From the NCBI RefSeq assembly GCF_000023585.1, contig NC_012914.1, forward strand, positions 3,316,001 to 3,380,000: a stretch of 64,000 nucleotides of DNA, in the 5' to 3' direction. Positions within the stretch are counted from its first letter, which is position 1, and each line of letters begins with the position of its first letter. This document shows positions 1-7,220 of the stretch, piece by piece. The position numbers and the translations under genes were made by a program. The notes beneath the pieces are model-generated. The model was not told the DNA's origin and searched no databases. It saw only the letters and a program-made list of their open reading frames with translations. The stretch is from Paenibacillus sp. JDR-2 (lineage in GTDB: Bacteria > Bacillota > Bacilli > Paenibacillales > Paenibacillaceae).

Positions 1-909
1 GAGGGCAATCAATATGAACATGCCCCAGCCGACGGCGGAACCGTAGCCGAAGTAATTGTTCACGAATGCCTCCCTGTACAGGTAGAGAACGATGGTAAGC
101 CCCCCTCCGCTAACGCCTCCGTCGTTACCGACGAGCACCTGCGATTCGGTGAAGATCTGCATGCCTCCGATGGTGGAAGTAATGACGGTAAACAGGATGA
201 TAGGCCGCAAGTTCGGGATCGTAATGCGGAAGAAGGACTGGATGCCCGTGGCTCCGTCAATTTTGGCTGCCTCATAGAGGACGGTAGGAATGCTCTGGAG
301 TCCCGCCAAATAAATGATGGCATTGTATCCGACCCAGCGCCAGATAACCATGATGGACACGGCCAGCTGGATGCCCCAGGTTTTGTTCAGCCATTCCACG
401 GGGGAAAGTCCGAATAGGGACAGTACATAGTTCAGAAGCCCGTAATTATTGGAGAATACCGTGCTGAACACAATGGCAACCGCAACAAGTGAAGTGACGT
501 TCGGCAAGAAGAAGCCGATTCGGAAGAAGGTGCGGAACCTCGTGAACGACGCATTAAGCAAAAACGCGATGATAAGCGCGAAGAACAGCATCGGAATGGT
601 CGAATAAATCCAGATCAGGATCGTATTGCCTACCGCTTTCCAGAATTCGGGATCGGTAACCATAAATTGATAATTGTTGAGACCGTTATAGGTCATCACG
701 CCAATGCCGTCCCATCTCTGGAAAGAAAGATACATCGAGAACAGAATCGGAAATAAGCCAAAGACGGCAAACAAGATGTAAAAAGGAGAAATGGCCAGAT
801 ATTCTCTCCGGTGCTTCCATATTTCAGACGCTAATCCTCGCTTCCGCTCCGAGAGCCGCATGGAGCTTCCGGGATCGAATTGAGTTCGGTTCCGTAAGGG
901 TTGAGCCAT
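1..909 (-). CDS. Sugar ABC transporter permease, LplB/UgpA-like (partial)
   Basis: Inner-membrane permease of a carbohydrate importer; the 3' part lies beyond the left edge, leaving 303 codons. The N-terminus (MAQPLRNRTQ) is cytoplasmic, the first membrane span is near residues 38-60, and further hydrophobic spans follow. The EAA loop that docks on the ATPase is visible near residues 212-230 (YEAAKIDGA), which identifies a binding-protein-dependent permease of the MalF/UgpA class. The ATG at 909 is preceded by a GGAGGT-like ribosome site. It lies 36 bp downstream of the broken binding-protein gene in the same direction, so both belong to one operon. The substrate cannot be told from sequence; sugar or oligosaccharide is the family expectation. 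Confidence 0.9.
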   Translation of the reverse strand, partial: MAQPLRNRTQFDPGSSMRLSERKRGLASEIWKHRREYLAISPFYILFAVFGLFPILFSMYLSFQRWDGIGVMTYNGLNNYQFMVTDPEFWKAVGNTILIWIYSTIPMLFFALIIAFLLNASFTRFRTFFRIGFFLPNVTSLVAVAIVFSTVFSNNYGLLNYVLSLFGLSPVEWLNKTWGIQLAVSIMVIWRWVGYNAIIYLAGLQSIPTVLYEAAKIDGATGIQSFFRITIPNLRPIILFTVITSTIGGMQIFTESQVLVGNDGGVSGGGLTIVLYLYREAFVNNYFGYGSAVGWGMFILIAL

Positions 910-945
910 CAGATTCTACCTCCATTGCCGGGATGGTATGATTCT

Positions 946-2204
946 TTAACGCAGCAGCTCCTTTTTTACTCTGGAAAGCGCATCATTCCAAGCCTTATCC
1001 GGGCTTTTTCCTTCAAGGGCATACGATGACAGCTCACGGTTCACGATTCCGTTTAGGTTGGAGTATTTCGTTCCGAAATAGGACGGTTTAACGTTGCGGG
1101 CGGACTCCGTAAAAATTTCACCTGTAGCTTGACCGCCGAAAAACTCCTCTTTCATCTTCATGGCATCCGAATCGAGCGCTTTAGAGGCGGAAGGGAACAG
1201 GTTGAGTTCCTTGAAGCTGGTCACCTGATTCTCTGAATTCAGCAGCCACTTCATCACCTCGAAGGACTCCTTCGGGTATTTGCTCGTTTTCATAATGGCA
1301 AGGAAAGAGCCGCCGTTGTTGCCGTCTCCGCCCGGAGCCCTCGCGACGCGCCACTTGCCCGCCGTATCCGGAGCCGCGTCCATCAGGATTTGTTTACTCC
1401 ACACTGCTCCCACGTAGGATGCGATCTTGCCGTTGTTCATCGCCGCGTTCCACTCGGTGGAGAACGTGCCTGCATTGGCTAGCAAGTCCATTTGCGAGGC
1501 TTTAACCGCAAGTCCCATGCTTTCTTCATGGAAGAGGAGGGATCCTCGCCAATGAAGTTTTCGTTTTTATCAAAATAAATTTTATCCGACTGCGCATTGA
1601 CCTGGTTATACACCTGTCCGATATTGTCAAGCAGCTTCACCTTGCCGCCTAGCGCCTTCTGAAGCTTCTCGCCTGCGGCGAAGTAGTCTTCCCAAGTTCC
1701 CATCATCCGGTGAACCTCTTCCGGGTCGGTTGGGAGCCCCGCTTGTTTGAACAAGTCGGCGCGGTAAAATAACGCGGTTGGGCCAGTGTCAATCGGCATG
1801 GCGATCATTTCGCCCTTCGGCGTGACCCCAAGCTGCCATTTCCAGTCGAGGTAGTCCCCCTCGATGTCTTTTGCTCCAAGCTCGTACAAATTGTAGAAGC
1901 GGTCGGCGCTTGGGAACAGCTCGGTGACCCAGTCGTTAAAGGCAACGATATCCGGGCCGCCTTTTCCGGCAGCGAGAGTCGTTTTCAGCTTGGATTTGAA
2001 GTCGCCCCCGATTTTCTGGGCGTTGATGCGAATACCCGGAAACTGCTTCTGGACCTCGCTTATCAAGTTATCGTCCAGACTCCGGTTCCAGTACCAAAGG
2101 GTTAGCGTTTTCGTATTGCTGTTAGATGTAGTCCCGCTTGAACATCCGCTAATCATGAAAACCAGAAGCAATAAACACGTTAACAATGCTCGGTATTTTG
2201 CCAT
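946..2204 (-). pseudogene. Extracellular sugar-binding lipoprotein of ABC importer, frameshifted
   Basis: Two reading frames together make one family-1 type solute-binding protein. The 5' part (2204 to about 1512) has a signal peptide with lipobox FMISGCS and ends abnormally in LRLKPRKWTC. The 3' part (about 1518 to 946) continues the fold in the other frame (LAVKASQMDL). The joint is at about 1510-1515 on the minus strand, where TGGGACTTGCGG needs one extra base to read W-D-L-A. The span of 1259 nt is one short of a multiple of three, and restoration gives about 419 aa, normal for the family. This is either a genuine one-base deletion that kills the importer or a sequencing error; the downstream permease looks intact. 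The ribosome site GGGAGGCC precedes the ATG at 2204. Confidence 0.85.
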
Positions 2205-2550
2205 CGTTTTCGGCCTCCCATTGCGGCATTTTGGTACTGCGGCAGCATCACCACCACTCTTTGAATGCTTGAGACGCGTTCGTCTTACGAAACATTATAG
2301 ACGCATCCAAATCGATTTTGAACACGCTTTCATGAATTGAGGCGATGGTAGGACATCGCCTGGGAGCCCTTGCATGATGTATGGGTTTATGGTCTTAAGG
2401 GATTGTCTCGACTGTTATCGCATCCTGACGATAGGCTTAATTGCACTTTGTAATGGGCGACGTTCACAAATAAAAATTCGAAAATAGTCCAGCTGTTATT
2501 TAGTCTTGATTAAAAAATTCCGTTTGCTTCTTAAATTTCTTGATGTATTG
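2205..2550. other. Intergenic region, promoter side of the ABC operon
   Basis: No credible gene. On the minus strand a TATAAT (2294-2299) with a weak -35 about 17 bp upstream could drive the binding-protein operon. A perfect 7-bp hairpin (GGCGATG, loop GTAGGA, CATCGCC) lies at 2341-2360 without a T tract. The rest is AT-rich and featureless up to the LexA-like box. Confidence 0.4.
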
Positions 2551-2572
2551 CGAACGTAAGTTCTGATATAAT
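2551..2572 (+). promoter_or_regulatory. LexA-like box overlapping an extended -10 promoter
   Basis: CGAACGTAAGTTCT at 2551-2564 matches the Gram-positive LexA consensus (CGAACRNRYGTTYC) at 12 of 14 positions and keeps the GAAC-N4-GTTC arms. It directly abuts an extended -10, TGATATAAT (TATAAT at 2567-2572). A repressor there would block the promoter of the small genes that start at 2671. Matching a consensus by eye is weaker than binding data. Confidence 0.5.
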
Positions 2573-2670
2573 GTAAAAAAATGGAGTCGAAAGGAAGCAG
2601 CTATTTTAGAACAGCCGGGGTAATGCGCCCTATAGTTTGGGATTGACGAATAGTTAAGAGGGGTGCGAAT

Positions 2671-2923
2671 ATGAGTGAATTTACATATGGCAATATCATT
2701 CGAATGACCGATAAGCCTAAACTCTATGAGTTTTTGCCTACAGGAACACCAACTATGAAGTTGAACGAGGATTCAGGTGCTGCATGAATTAATGGACGGA
2801 GAGCTCGAAGAAATGATGGATGAATATGACGAAGAAGAAGCCTTACTTTTTGAAGGATATATGAAGCAAAACCCTGATGCAGAAGCTAGATTGAATACGT
2901 CTAAGGAAGGTGAAATTCTATGA
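2671..2923 (+). pseudogene. Small acidic protein, reading frame broken or shifted
   Basis: An ATG at 2671 behind GAGGGG opens a 38-codon frame (MSEFTYGNIIRMTDKPKLYE...) that ends at 2787. A second frame, open from about 2765 to 2923, continues with a coherent helical acidic sequence (VLHELMDGELEEMMDEYDEE). Joining them with a one-base shift near 2770 gives a protein of about 82 aa. Alternatively the second part starts at the ATG at 2792 (44 aa). The stop at 2921-2923 overlaps the next ATG as ATGA, so translation is coupled. I do not recognise the family. The LexA-like box upstream suggests damage-induced expression. It could be a pseudogene, a +1 frameshift gene, two tiny genes or a base-call error. 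Confidence 0.45.
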
Positions 2924-3186
2924 GATCCATAACACTTTCGATAGTTTTTAGCATTATTCTGTTAGTGGCATTTGCTTTTTTATTCGGACCATTCGGTAGC
3001 TTTGTTTTACTAATTGTTGCTGCAGGAGTTATTGGTCATTTGTTCTCAATAATTAAGAAATTGGATTCCAGGGTTTATGAATTAGAAAAACTACAAGGAA
3101 TCATCAAGAATGATGACTATAATTTAAGTAATGAAGAAATCGAAAAAGAGTTAGAACAGTATATTGAACTAGACGAAAATAAATAA
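2920..3186 (+). CDS. Small membrane protein with acidic coiled-coil tail, 88 aa
   Basis: Unrecognised small protein. Residues 5-45 form one long or two closely spaced hydrophobic segments with a GPFGS turn between them. Residues 46-88 are charged and heptad-like (KKLDSRVYELEKLQ) and end in an acidic stretch. The start overlaps the preceding stop by ATGA, so it is translationally coupled to the small acidic gene and shares its LexA-like promoter. A terminator hairpin follows. A membrane-acting stress protein is conceivable but nothing shows a function. Confidence 0.6.
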   Translation: MRSITLSIVFSIILLVAFAFLFGPFGSFVLLIVAAGVIGHLFSIIKKLDSRVYELEKLQGIIKNDDYNLSNEEIEKELEQYIELDENK

Positions 3187-3278
3187 TACTTTATGGATTC
3201 CATAACCTTACCGATGATTGAGCTAGCAAAAGCTCAATTAAAATTGTGCTAGCGAGGTACCATAGCATAATGACGTAA

Positions 3279-3303
3279 AAGGCCATCCCAGAAGGATGGC
3301 CTT
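3279..3303. terminator. Bidirectional terminator between convergent genes
   Basis: Perfect 10-bp stem AAGGCCATCC / GGATGGCCTT with a 5-nt loop. A-rich on the left and between the plus-strand 88-aa gene and the minus-strand ATPase gene. A second weaker hairpin (TTGAGCT/AGCTCAA, 3218-3237) precedes it. Confidence 0.75.
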
Positions 3304-3322
3304 AAACAGGATTTACCAGATA

Positions 3323-4414
3323 TTAGAGGCTGTGGTTCATTAGTTCCGACTGCAGCTGAAGCCGCAGCTTCTCAACAATTGAAAAATTCGTCGCAGCCGT
3401 ATAAAAGGATTTAATCTGTGAATCGATGGCTTCCGCAGCCGCCAAATGGGAGGTGGCTTCTTTCATTTTCGCCGTATAACGTTCTTTAATCGAGGCTATT
3501 TCTGTTGCATAGGTTTCATCCGTGCCTGGGATCATGGTACGTTCATACATATCCAAGATCTCATCTCCGTCCCGATCCGGGAAATATTCATGAGGAGCAG
3601 TGCTGTCGAATATAGCCGTGCTAAGTTTCGGGAAGATCAGCATATCTAGGCTGTTTGGATCAAAACCGCAATGATACACTTGAACGTCGATGCCATTCTT
3701 CTCGGCTGCAGCGGCAAGTTTTTTCAGAAGAGTGGATTTACCGGAACCCGGTCTACCTTTGATAAAGATCCTTCTGTTCAATTGAGCCGTCAAGCTTTGA
3801 ATAAAATCAAACGCACCTTTCGGAGTCGCTGCTCCGAAAAATAAGTGACGTCCAATGGTTGTTGTTCCGTTTTCATGACCAGCGTACAATTCCTCAATCA
3901 GTTCCTCTGTGACTTGATCAGCCTTGTCGAATTCCATGCTTTCGATATAAAATTTTTCCCATTCATCATGAATACGTAAAGCGGTTGCAAAGGATTCATA
4001 GGCTTTGGAATAGGCCTCGCTAAGCTTTCCTTTGAGCTCTTCAATCATTCCAATAGCATTCGTGGAGATACTTCTGTTATCAAGTGCCACAGCGAAATCG
4101 ATCTCAATAACTGTACCTGCTCCGCTCTCTATGTTCCACTCACAAGCCTGCCCGTCGACAATGCCAACCTTTAATTCGGTTGCAATAATCCCGTCCAGCT
4201 CATCCGGTCGAAGCGGGGAATGGAAGCATTGCACGTGCTGGCCGCTTTCCTCCAGACTGTTCGCTAATTTCCGAATGACTGTGGATTTACCTGTACCACG
4301 GGGACCCATTAGGACGAGAATTCTATCAAGCCCTTGGAAAGCCGATTTATACAGAAAATGAGCACCGTGAGCCGTATTGCCGCGGGCAAAATAGTGGGAT
4401 GTTTTTTCAATCAA
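3323..4414 (-). CDS. Tandem P-loop ATPase, PRK06851-like, 363 aa
   Basis: Conserved Firmicutes protein of unknown role built from two similar ATPase halves. Each half has a Walker A: GPRGTGKST in the first and GRPGSGKST in the second, and both are followed by a related segment (G..V.C.HSPLRPDELD and G.DVQVYHCGFDPNSLDM). This indicates internal duplication. There is no membrane segment. A GTG lies at 4423 but sits on top of the AAAGGAG ribosome site. The TTG at 4414 is correctly spaced (8 nt) and is the better start. It stands alone between convergent genes. Its role is unknown; the family is assigned from memory of the domain pattern. Confidence 0.75.
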   Translation of the reverse strand: MIEKTSHYFARGNTAHGAHFLYKSAFQGLDRILVLMGPRGTGKSTVIRKLANSLEESGQHVQCFHSPLRPDELDGIIATELKVGIVDGQACEWNIESGAGTVIEIDFAVALDNRSISTNAIGMIEELKGKLSEAYSKAYESFATALRIHDEWEKFYIESMEFDKADQVTEELIEELYAGHENGTTTIGRHLFFGAATPKGAFDFIQSLTAQLNRRIFIKGRPGSGKSTLLKKLAAAAEKNGIDVQVYHCGFDPNSLDMLIFPKLSTAIFDSTAPHEYFPDRDGDEILDMYERTMIPGTDETYATEIASIKERYTAKMKEATSHLAAAEAIDSQIKSFYTAATNFSIVEKLRLQLQSELMNHSL

Positions 4415-4523
4415 CCTGAACACTCCTTTGCGCGCCTATCCTCTGTCATAAGCGCATATGGGATAGATGCCTATGGTTCAGCGTATTCCGGCTGAAGCAA
4501 AGAGGTGTTTCACGGATAGGCAT

Positions 4524-4553
4524 GAAAAAATGACTGCCGGGAACAGTCATTTT
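4524..4553 (-). terminator. Terminator of ypeB
   Basis: AAAATGACTG (4527-4536) pairs with CAGTCATTTT (4544-4553) over a 7-nt loop and is followed on the minus strand by a run of T. It lies just past the ypeB stop. Confidence 0.8.
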
Positions 4554-4559
4554 GTTGGA

Positions 4560-5879
4560 TTATGGGGTATAAGCGATATTTTCTGTTCCGCCTGTAAGTG
4601 AATTGATGTATACAAGCGCAATACCCTCTACGCCAGCCACGGGTATTTTGTATACTAGCTTGCTCTCGTGAATTTCGAGTATAGGCGAGCCGGTCGCTCG
4701 CAAGTTCGGACTGATTGCCGCAGCAGCTTGCTCCGCTGTAAGCTTCGGATGTAGAGGAAAAGTTTTATTGTAATCGCTAAAATAGTTGGATGCATCAAAT
4801 TTCATCAGCTCGCCCGTGTGCACGTCGAATTTCCATACAACCTTCATTTGCGGAATAGGAACTTGCTCCCGGACCGGGATATACACGAGTTGAATCGAGG
4901 TATCTGATTTCTCTTTCGTTACTAGCGTCAGGCGGTCATCCGACCAACGTTTCATCCATTCGTTCGCTAGCGCAACGGTTTGTTGCATCTCTACCGTCTG
5001 CTCAGAGGTTTCTTTTTGCATGCCGCTGCGAGATACCCGAATGACATGTCCGCTTTTGCTTAGCGTAACGATATACGGGCTGGTCCTTTTTCCATTGGCA
5101 TCCGATAACGTAAAGTCCATGACCTCGCCGAGATCGGGGCTGCCACCGCCTGAGATCATATGAACGAATTGTTTGCCTGCTCCCTTGTTCCAGCTACCAC
5201 CCATGAAGATTTTGGCTTTGGCCGCCAGTTCCGTTGCTTTATAGGTTGGCTCGCCTGCGAACACAGTCCCTTTCTTCGACGGCGTGTAAGGATTCAGTTT
5301 GTACTGGTATTCATTGAAATCTTTATTGCCGTATATTGAAATCCCATCGAGTTGGCTGAGTGCCGTCTCCATCTCTTCCGAGATCCGTTGAATTTCCGTG
5401 AGAGTGACGCCATTAGATTTCATTCGAGCTATGTAAGGCATGGCAGTGCGGGCATATTTACGCATTCGGTTAATTTGTTCCAATTGATCCGAAAGGAGCA
5501 CCGACCCTTTCTCGTTGGCAGGATAGGGCAGGTATCGACTGCTATCGATTGCAAATGATTCGTAAGCCGGCCAATATAACCCTTGGAAGTTGATCATTGC
5601 AGATGCGTTGGTAAGTACGTGCTTGATGAGGTCTGAGTCCTGAATGGCGTCCTCAATTGCCTCTTGACGCTTGCCAGGAGAGTTGGCTGCAAGTGCCTCC
5701 GCAAGTGAATAGTCAAAACCGTTCAAGTACATGGATTGCAATTGAACCAAGTACAAGATGTTGCGATACTGTTGCTGCTCCCATTGCCGAGAGTACTGAT
5801 GTTCTTTATAACCATAAATCGAACCTGCAATCGTAGTAGCTCCGAGCAAACCGATGATGGATTTGGAAAGAAAGTTCAT
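4560..5879 (-). CDS. ypeB: Germination protein YpeB-like, PepSY domains
   Basis: YpeB localises to the spore inner membrane and is needed for assembly or stability of the cortex-lytic enzyme SleB. At 439 aa it is close to the B. subtilis protein. It has an N-terminal membrane anchor (residues 7-23) followed by YGYKEHQ, as in known YpeB. A helical N-terminal domain is followed by C-terminal PepSY-like modules; LTAEQAAAAI near residue 375 is the typical PepSY start. Ribosome site GGAGCTT before the ATG at 5879. In Bacillus, ypeB follows sleB in one operon; here no sleB lies upstream and the gene has its own terminator. Sporulation control is expected from the family but I did not recognise a sigma-G promoter. 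Confidence 0.85.
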   Translation of the reverse strand: MNFLSKSIIGLLGATTIAGSIYGYKEHQYSRQWEQQQYRNILYLVQLQSMYLNGFDYSLAEALAANSPGKRQEAIEDAIQDSDLIKHVLTNASAMINFQGLYWPAYESFAIDSSRYLPYPANEKGSVLLSDQLEQINRMRKYARTAMPYIARMKSNGVTLTEIQRISEEMETALSQLDGISIYGNKDFNEYQYKLNPYTPSKKGTVFAGEPTYKATELAAKAKIFMGGSWNKGAGKQFVHMISGGGSPDLGEVMDFTLSDANGKRTSPYIVTLSKSGHVIRVSRSGMQKETSEQTVEMQQTVALANEWMKRWSDDRLTLVTKEKSDTSIQLVYIPVREQVPIPQMKVVWKFDVHTGELMKFDASNYFSDYNKTFPLHPKLTAEQAAAAISPNLRATGSPILEIHESKLVYKIPVAGVEGIALVYINSLTGGTENIAYTP

Positions 5880-5971
5880 AATTAATTAAGCTCCTGTCTT
5901 CGTCTTCAAATGTCTTATCCACTTTATCAAAGACGGGAACGTAGATTAAGATGTAAAAACTACCAATTAAG

Positions 5972-6000
5972 AGGCAGCGGACCTGATCAGCTGCCTTTTT
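5972..6000 (+). terminator. Hairpin with T tract, possibly orphan terminator
   Basis: AGGCAGC / GCTGCCT stem (5972-5978 and 5990-5996) followed by TTTTT on the plus strand. No plus-strand gene precedes it. It may end the minus-strand 65-aa gene (A-rich left flank) or be left from a lost gene. It resembles the terminator after the ABC-F gene. Confidence 0.5.
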
Positions 6001-6079
6001 ATTTGATAAAAATGGTAAACATTATCGAAATATCGTTAGGCATATTATTTAGAGAATGAAGACTGCGGCATATCGATTA

Positions 6080-6277
6080 TCAGTTATCTTTTTCCTTATT
6101 CTTATTCTTTCTCGGGAAAAGGAACCAAAGTGGCGCTGCCTCCATCCATTCATAATTTTCAGTGACGCCGTACATGTCTGCTAAACTAAATACAACTAAA
6201 AAGGGTAAAAGACCAAGAGCAAATACAGCAATCAATAGCCCGATGGAAATGGATTTGAAAATATCCATTGCTTTCAT
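6080..6277 (-). CDS. Small single-pass membrane protein, 65 aa
   Basis: Unrecognised. Residues 10-33 form a strong hydrophobic segment (SIGLLIAVFALGLLPFLVVF), followed by a short linker and a lysine-rich tail (FPRKNKNKEKDN). Ribosome site GGAGATGAG sits 7 nt before the ATG. It is divergent from the MarR gene with the 25-bp palindrome between them, so both may be controlled by that regulator. No function can be assigned. Confidence 0.6.
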   Translation of the reverse strand: MKAMDIFKSISIGLLIAVFALGLLPFLVVFSLADMYGVTENYEWMEAAPLWFLFPRKNKNKEKDN

Positions 6278-6314
6278 AAACTCATCTCCATTCTTAAATG
6301 GAATAAAACTTAGA

Positions 6315-6339
6315 ATTTATATCGTATTACGATATAAAT
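6315..6339. promoter_or_regulatory. Perfect 12-bp inverted repeat, probable MarR operator
   Basis: TTTATATCGTA, one T, TACGATATAAA at 6316-6338, extended by one more A/T pair each side. It lies in the short divergent region, 20 bp before the MarR start codon and about 40 bp from the 65-aa gene. MarR dimers bind such palindromes and usually control their own gene and a neighbour. Confidence 0.7.
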
Positions 6340-6359
6340 ATGTAGAGGAGCATGTATTA

Positions 6360-6767
6360 ATGTCAAATCCGATTGTTACAAAGTCCTTGTACGAGCAATT
6401 GGCAAGCTTCAGATACAAGTTGCGGTTATTTATACATTTTAGTGAAAGCGTGGCGAAGGAAGTGGGTTTAACTCCGCAGCAACACCAACTGCTTCTAGTC
6501 ATACAAGGTTATCCAGGACGTGATTGCGCGACTATTTCGGAGGCGGCCGAAAAACTGCAAATTACGCATCATGCTTGCGTAGGTTTAGTATCCCGGTGTC
6601 AGAAAACCGGACTGATTATGCGCCGGTCGAATCCGGATGATGCGAGAAGTATTCTTATTTCATTAACGGACAAAGGCCTTGAACTCTTGGAGCATATATC
6701 CGAAGTTCACCTGAAACAGCTTCAAGATCTGCAGATTGATCTATCATTTTTTGAAACGATACAATGA
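6360..6767 (+). CDS. MarR family transcriptional regulator, 135 aa
   Basis: Winged-helix dimeric DNA-binding protein. The helical N-terminus (VTKSLYEQLASFRYKLRLF) is followed by a recognition region (ISEAAEKLQITHHACVGLVSR) and the wing (RRSNPDDARSILISLTDKG), which has the D-x-R signature of the family. Start ATG 6360 has GAGGAG 9 nt upstream; a longer in-frame extension to 6162 crosses the operator and the divergent gene and is rejected. The C-terminus is a little short for the family. The palindrome immediately upstream suggests autoregulation. The ligand is unknown. Confidence 0.85.
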   Translation: MSNPIVTKSLYEQLASFRYKLRLFIHFSESVAKEVGLTPQQHQLLLVIQGYPGRDCATISEAAEKLQITHHACVGLVSRCQKTGLIMRRSNPDDARSILISLTDKGLELLEHISEVHLKQLQDLQIDLSFFETIQ

Positions 6768-6897
6768 TTTACTACAGCTGAATGCATGATCTTTAGGGAA
6801 TATTTATAATAAAAATATTAGGAAGATGCTAAGCAAAAGTATTTTTTATCTTTATTTGTTTTTTCCAAATAGAGGGGTGTAAGCATAAGTACGATCA

Positions 6898-7220
6898 TGC
6901 TATAATGGGAAAACTTGAAAGGTATTGGAGGTATCTAATTAGACATCATGTGGACCTAATTTCCTGTCGATCATGATTTTCGAAAATGACGATAAGTGAT
7001 AAGAGCTCAGCCTATGCGCGGAGCGGATTAGGATACGTGTGTCTATTGGAGAGGACTCCTTTCACCTTGGTTGGTGCCGTTTAATGGCGTCTCTTTAGGG
7101 TGTTTTCACGCTATTTCTATATCCGCATATCCTTAGCCGCAGGCGTGCCCTGCGGTTTTTTTGTCTTCGACAATCATAACCCCTGTCAGTTGTTCAACTA
7201 AACTAGAAGTGGTGATTGGA
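6898..7220 (+). promoter_or_regulatory. Promoter and attenuator leader of the ABC-F gene
   Basis: An extended -10 promoter (TGC then TATAAT at 6901-6906) starts a leader of about 310 nt. A GGAGGT ribosome site at 6927-6932 precedes possible leader peptides: ATG-TGG-ACC-TAA at 6948-6959, or a 12-codon frame opening at an ATT at 6938 with better spacing. GCGGATTAGGATA (7023-7035) can pair with TATCCTTAGCCGC (7128-7140) at 11 of 13 positions. That would sequester the left arm of the terminator at 7137. This is the layout of ribosome-mediated attenuation known for vmlR-type resistance genes, where a stalled ribosome favours the antiterminator. Confidence 0.65.
7137..7162 (+). terminator. Leader terminator (attenuator) of the ABC-F gene
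   Basis: CCGCAGG (7137-7143) and CCTGCGG (7149-7155), 5-nt loop, then seven T. It lies within the leader, 58 bp upstream of the start codon, so it acts as a conditional stop. Confidence 0.85.

Noticed and set aside
1924..2340. Plus-strand 138-codon frame
   Set aside because: Antisense to the binding-protein gene, no ribosome site and no recognisable domain.
6162..6359. N-terminal extension of the MarR gene to 6162
   Set aside because: It runs through the divergent gene and the palindrome, and the ATG at 6360 has a good ribosome site.
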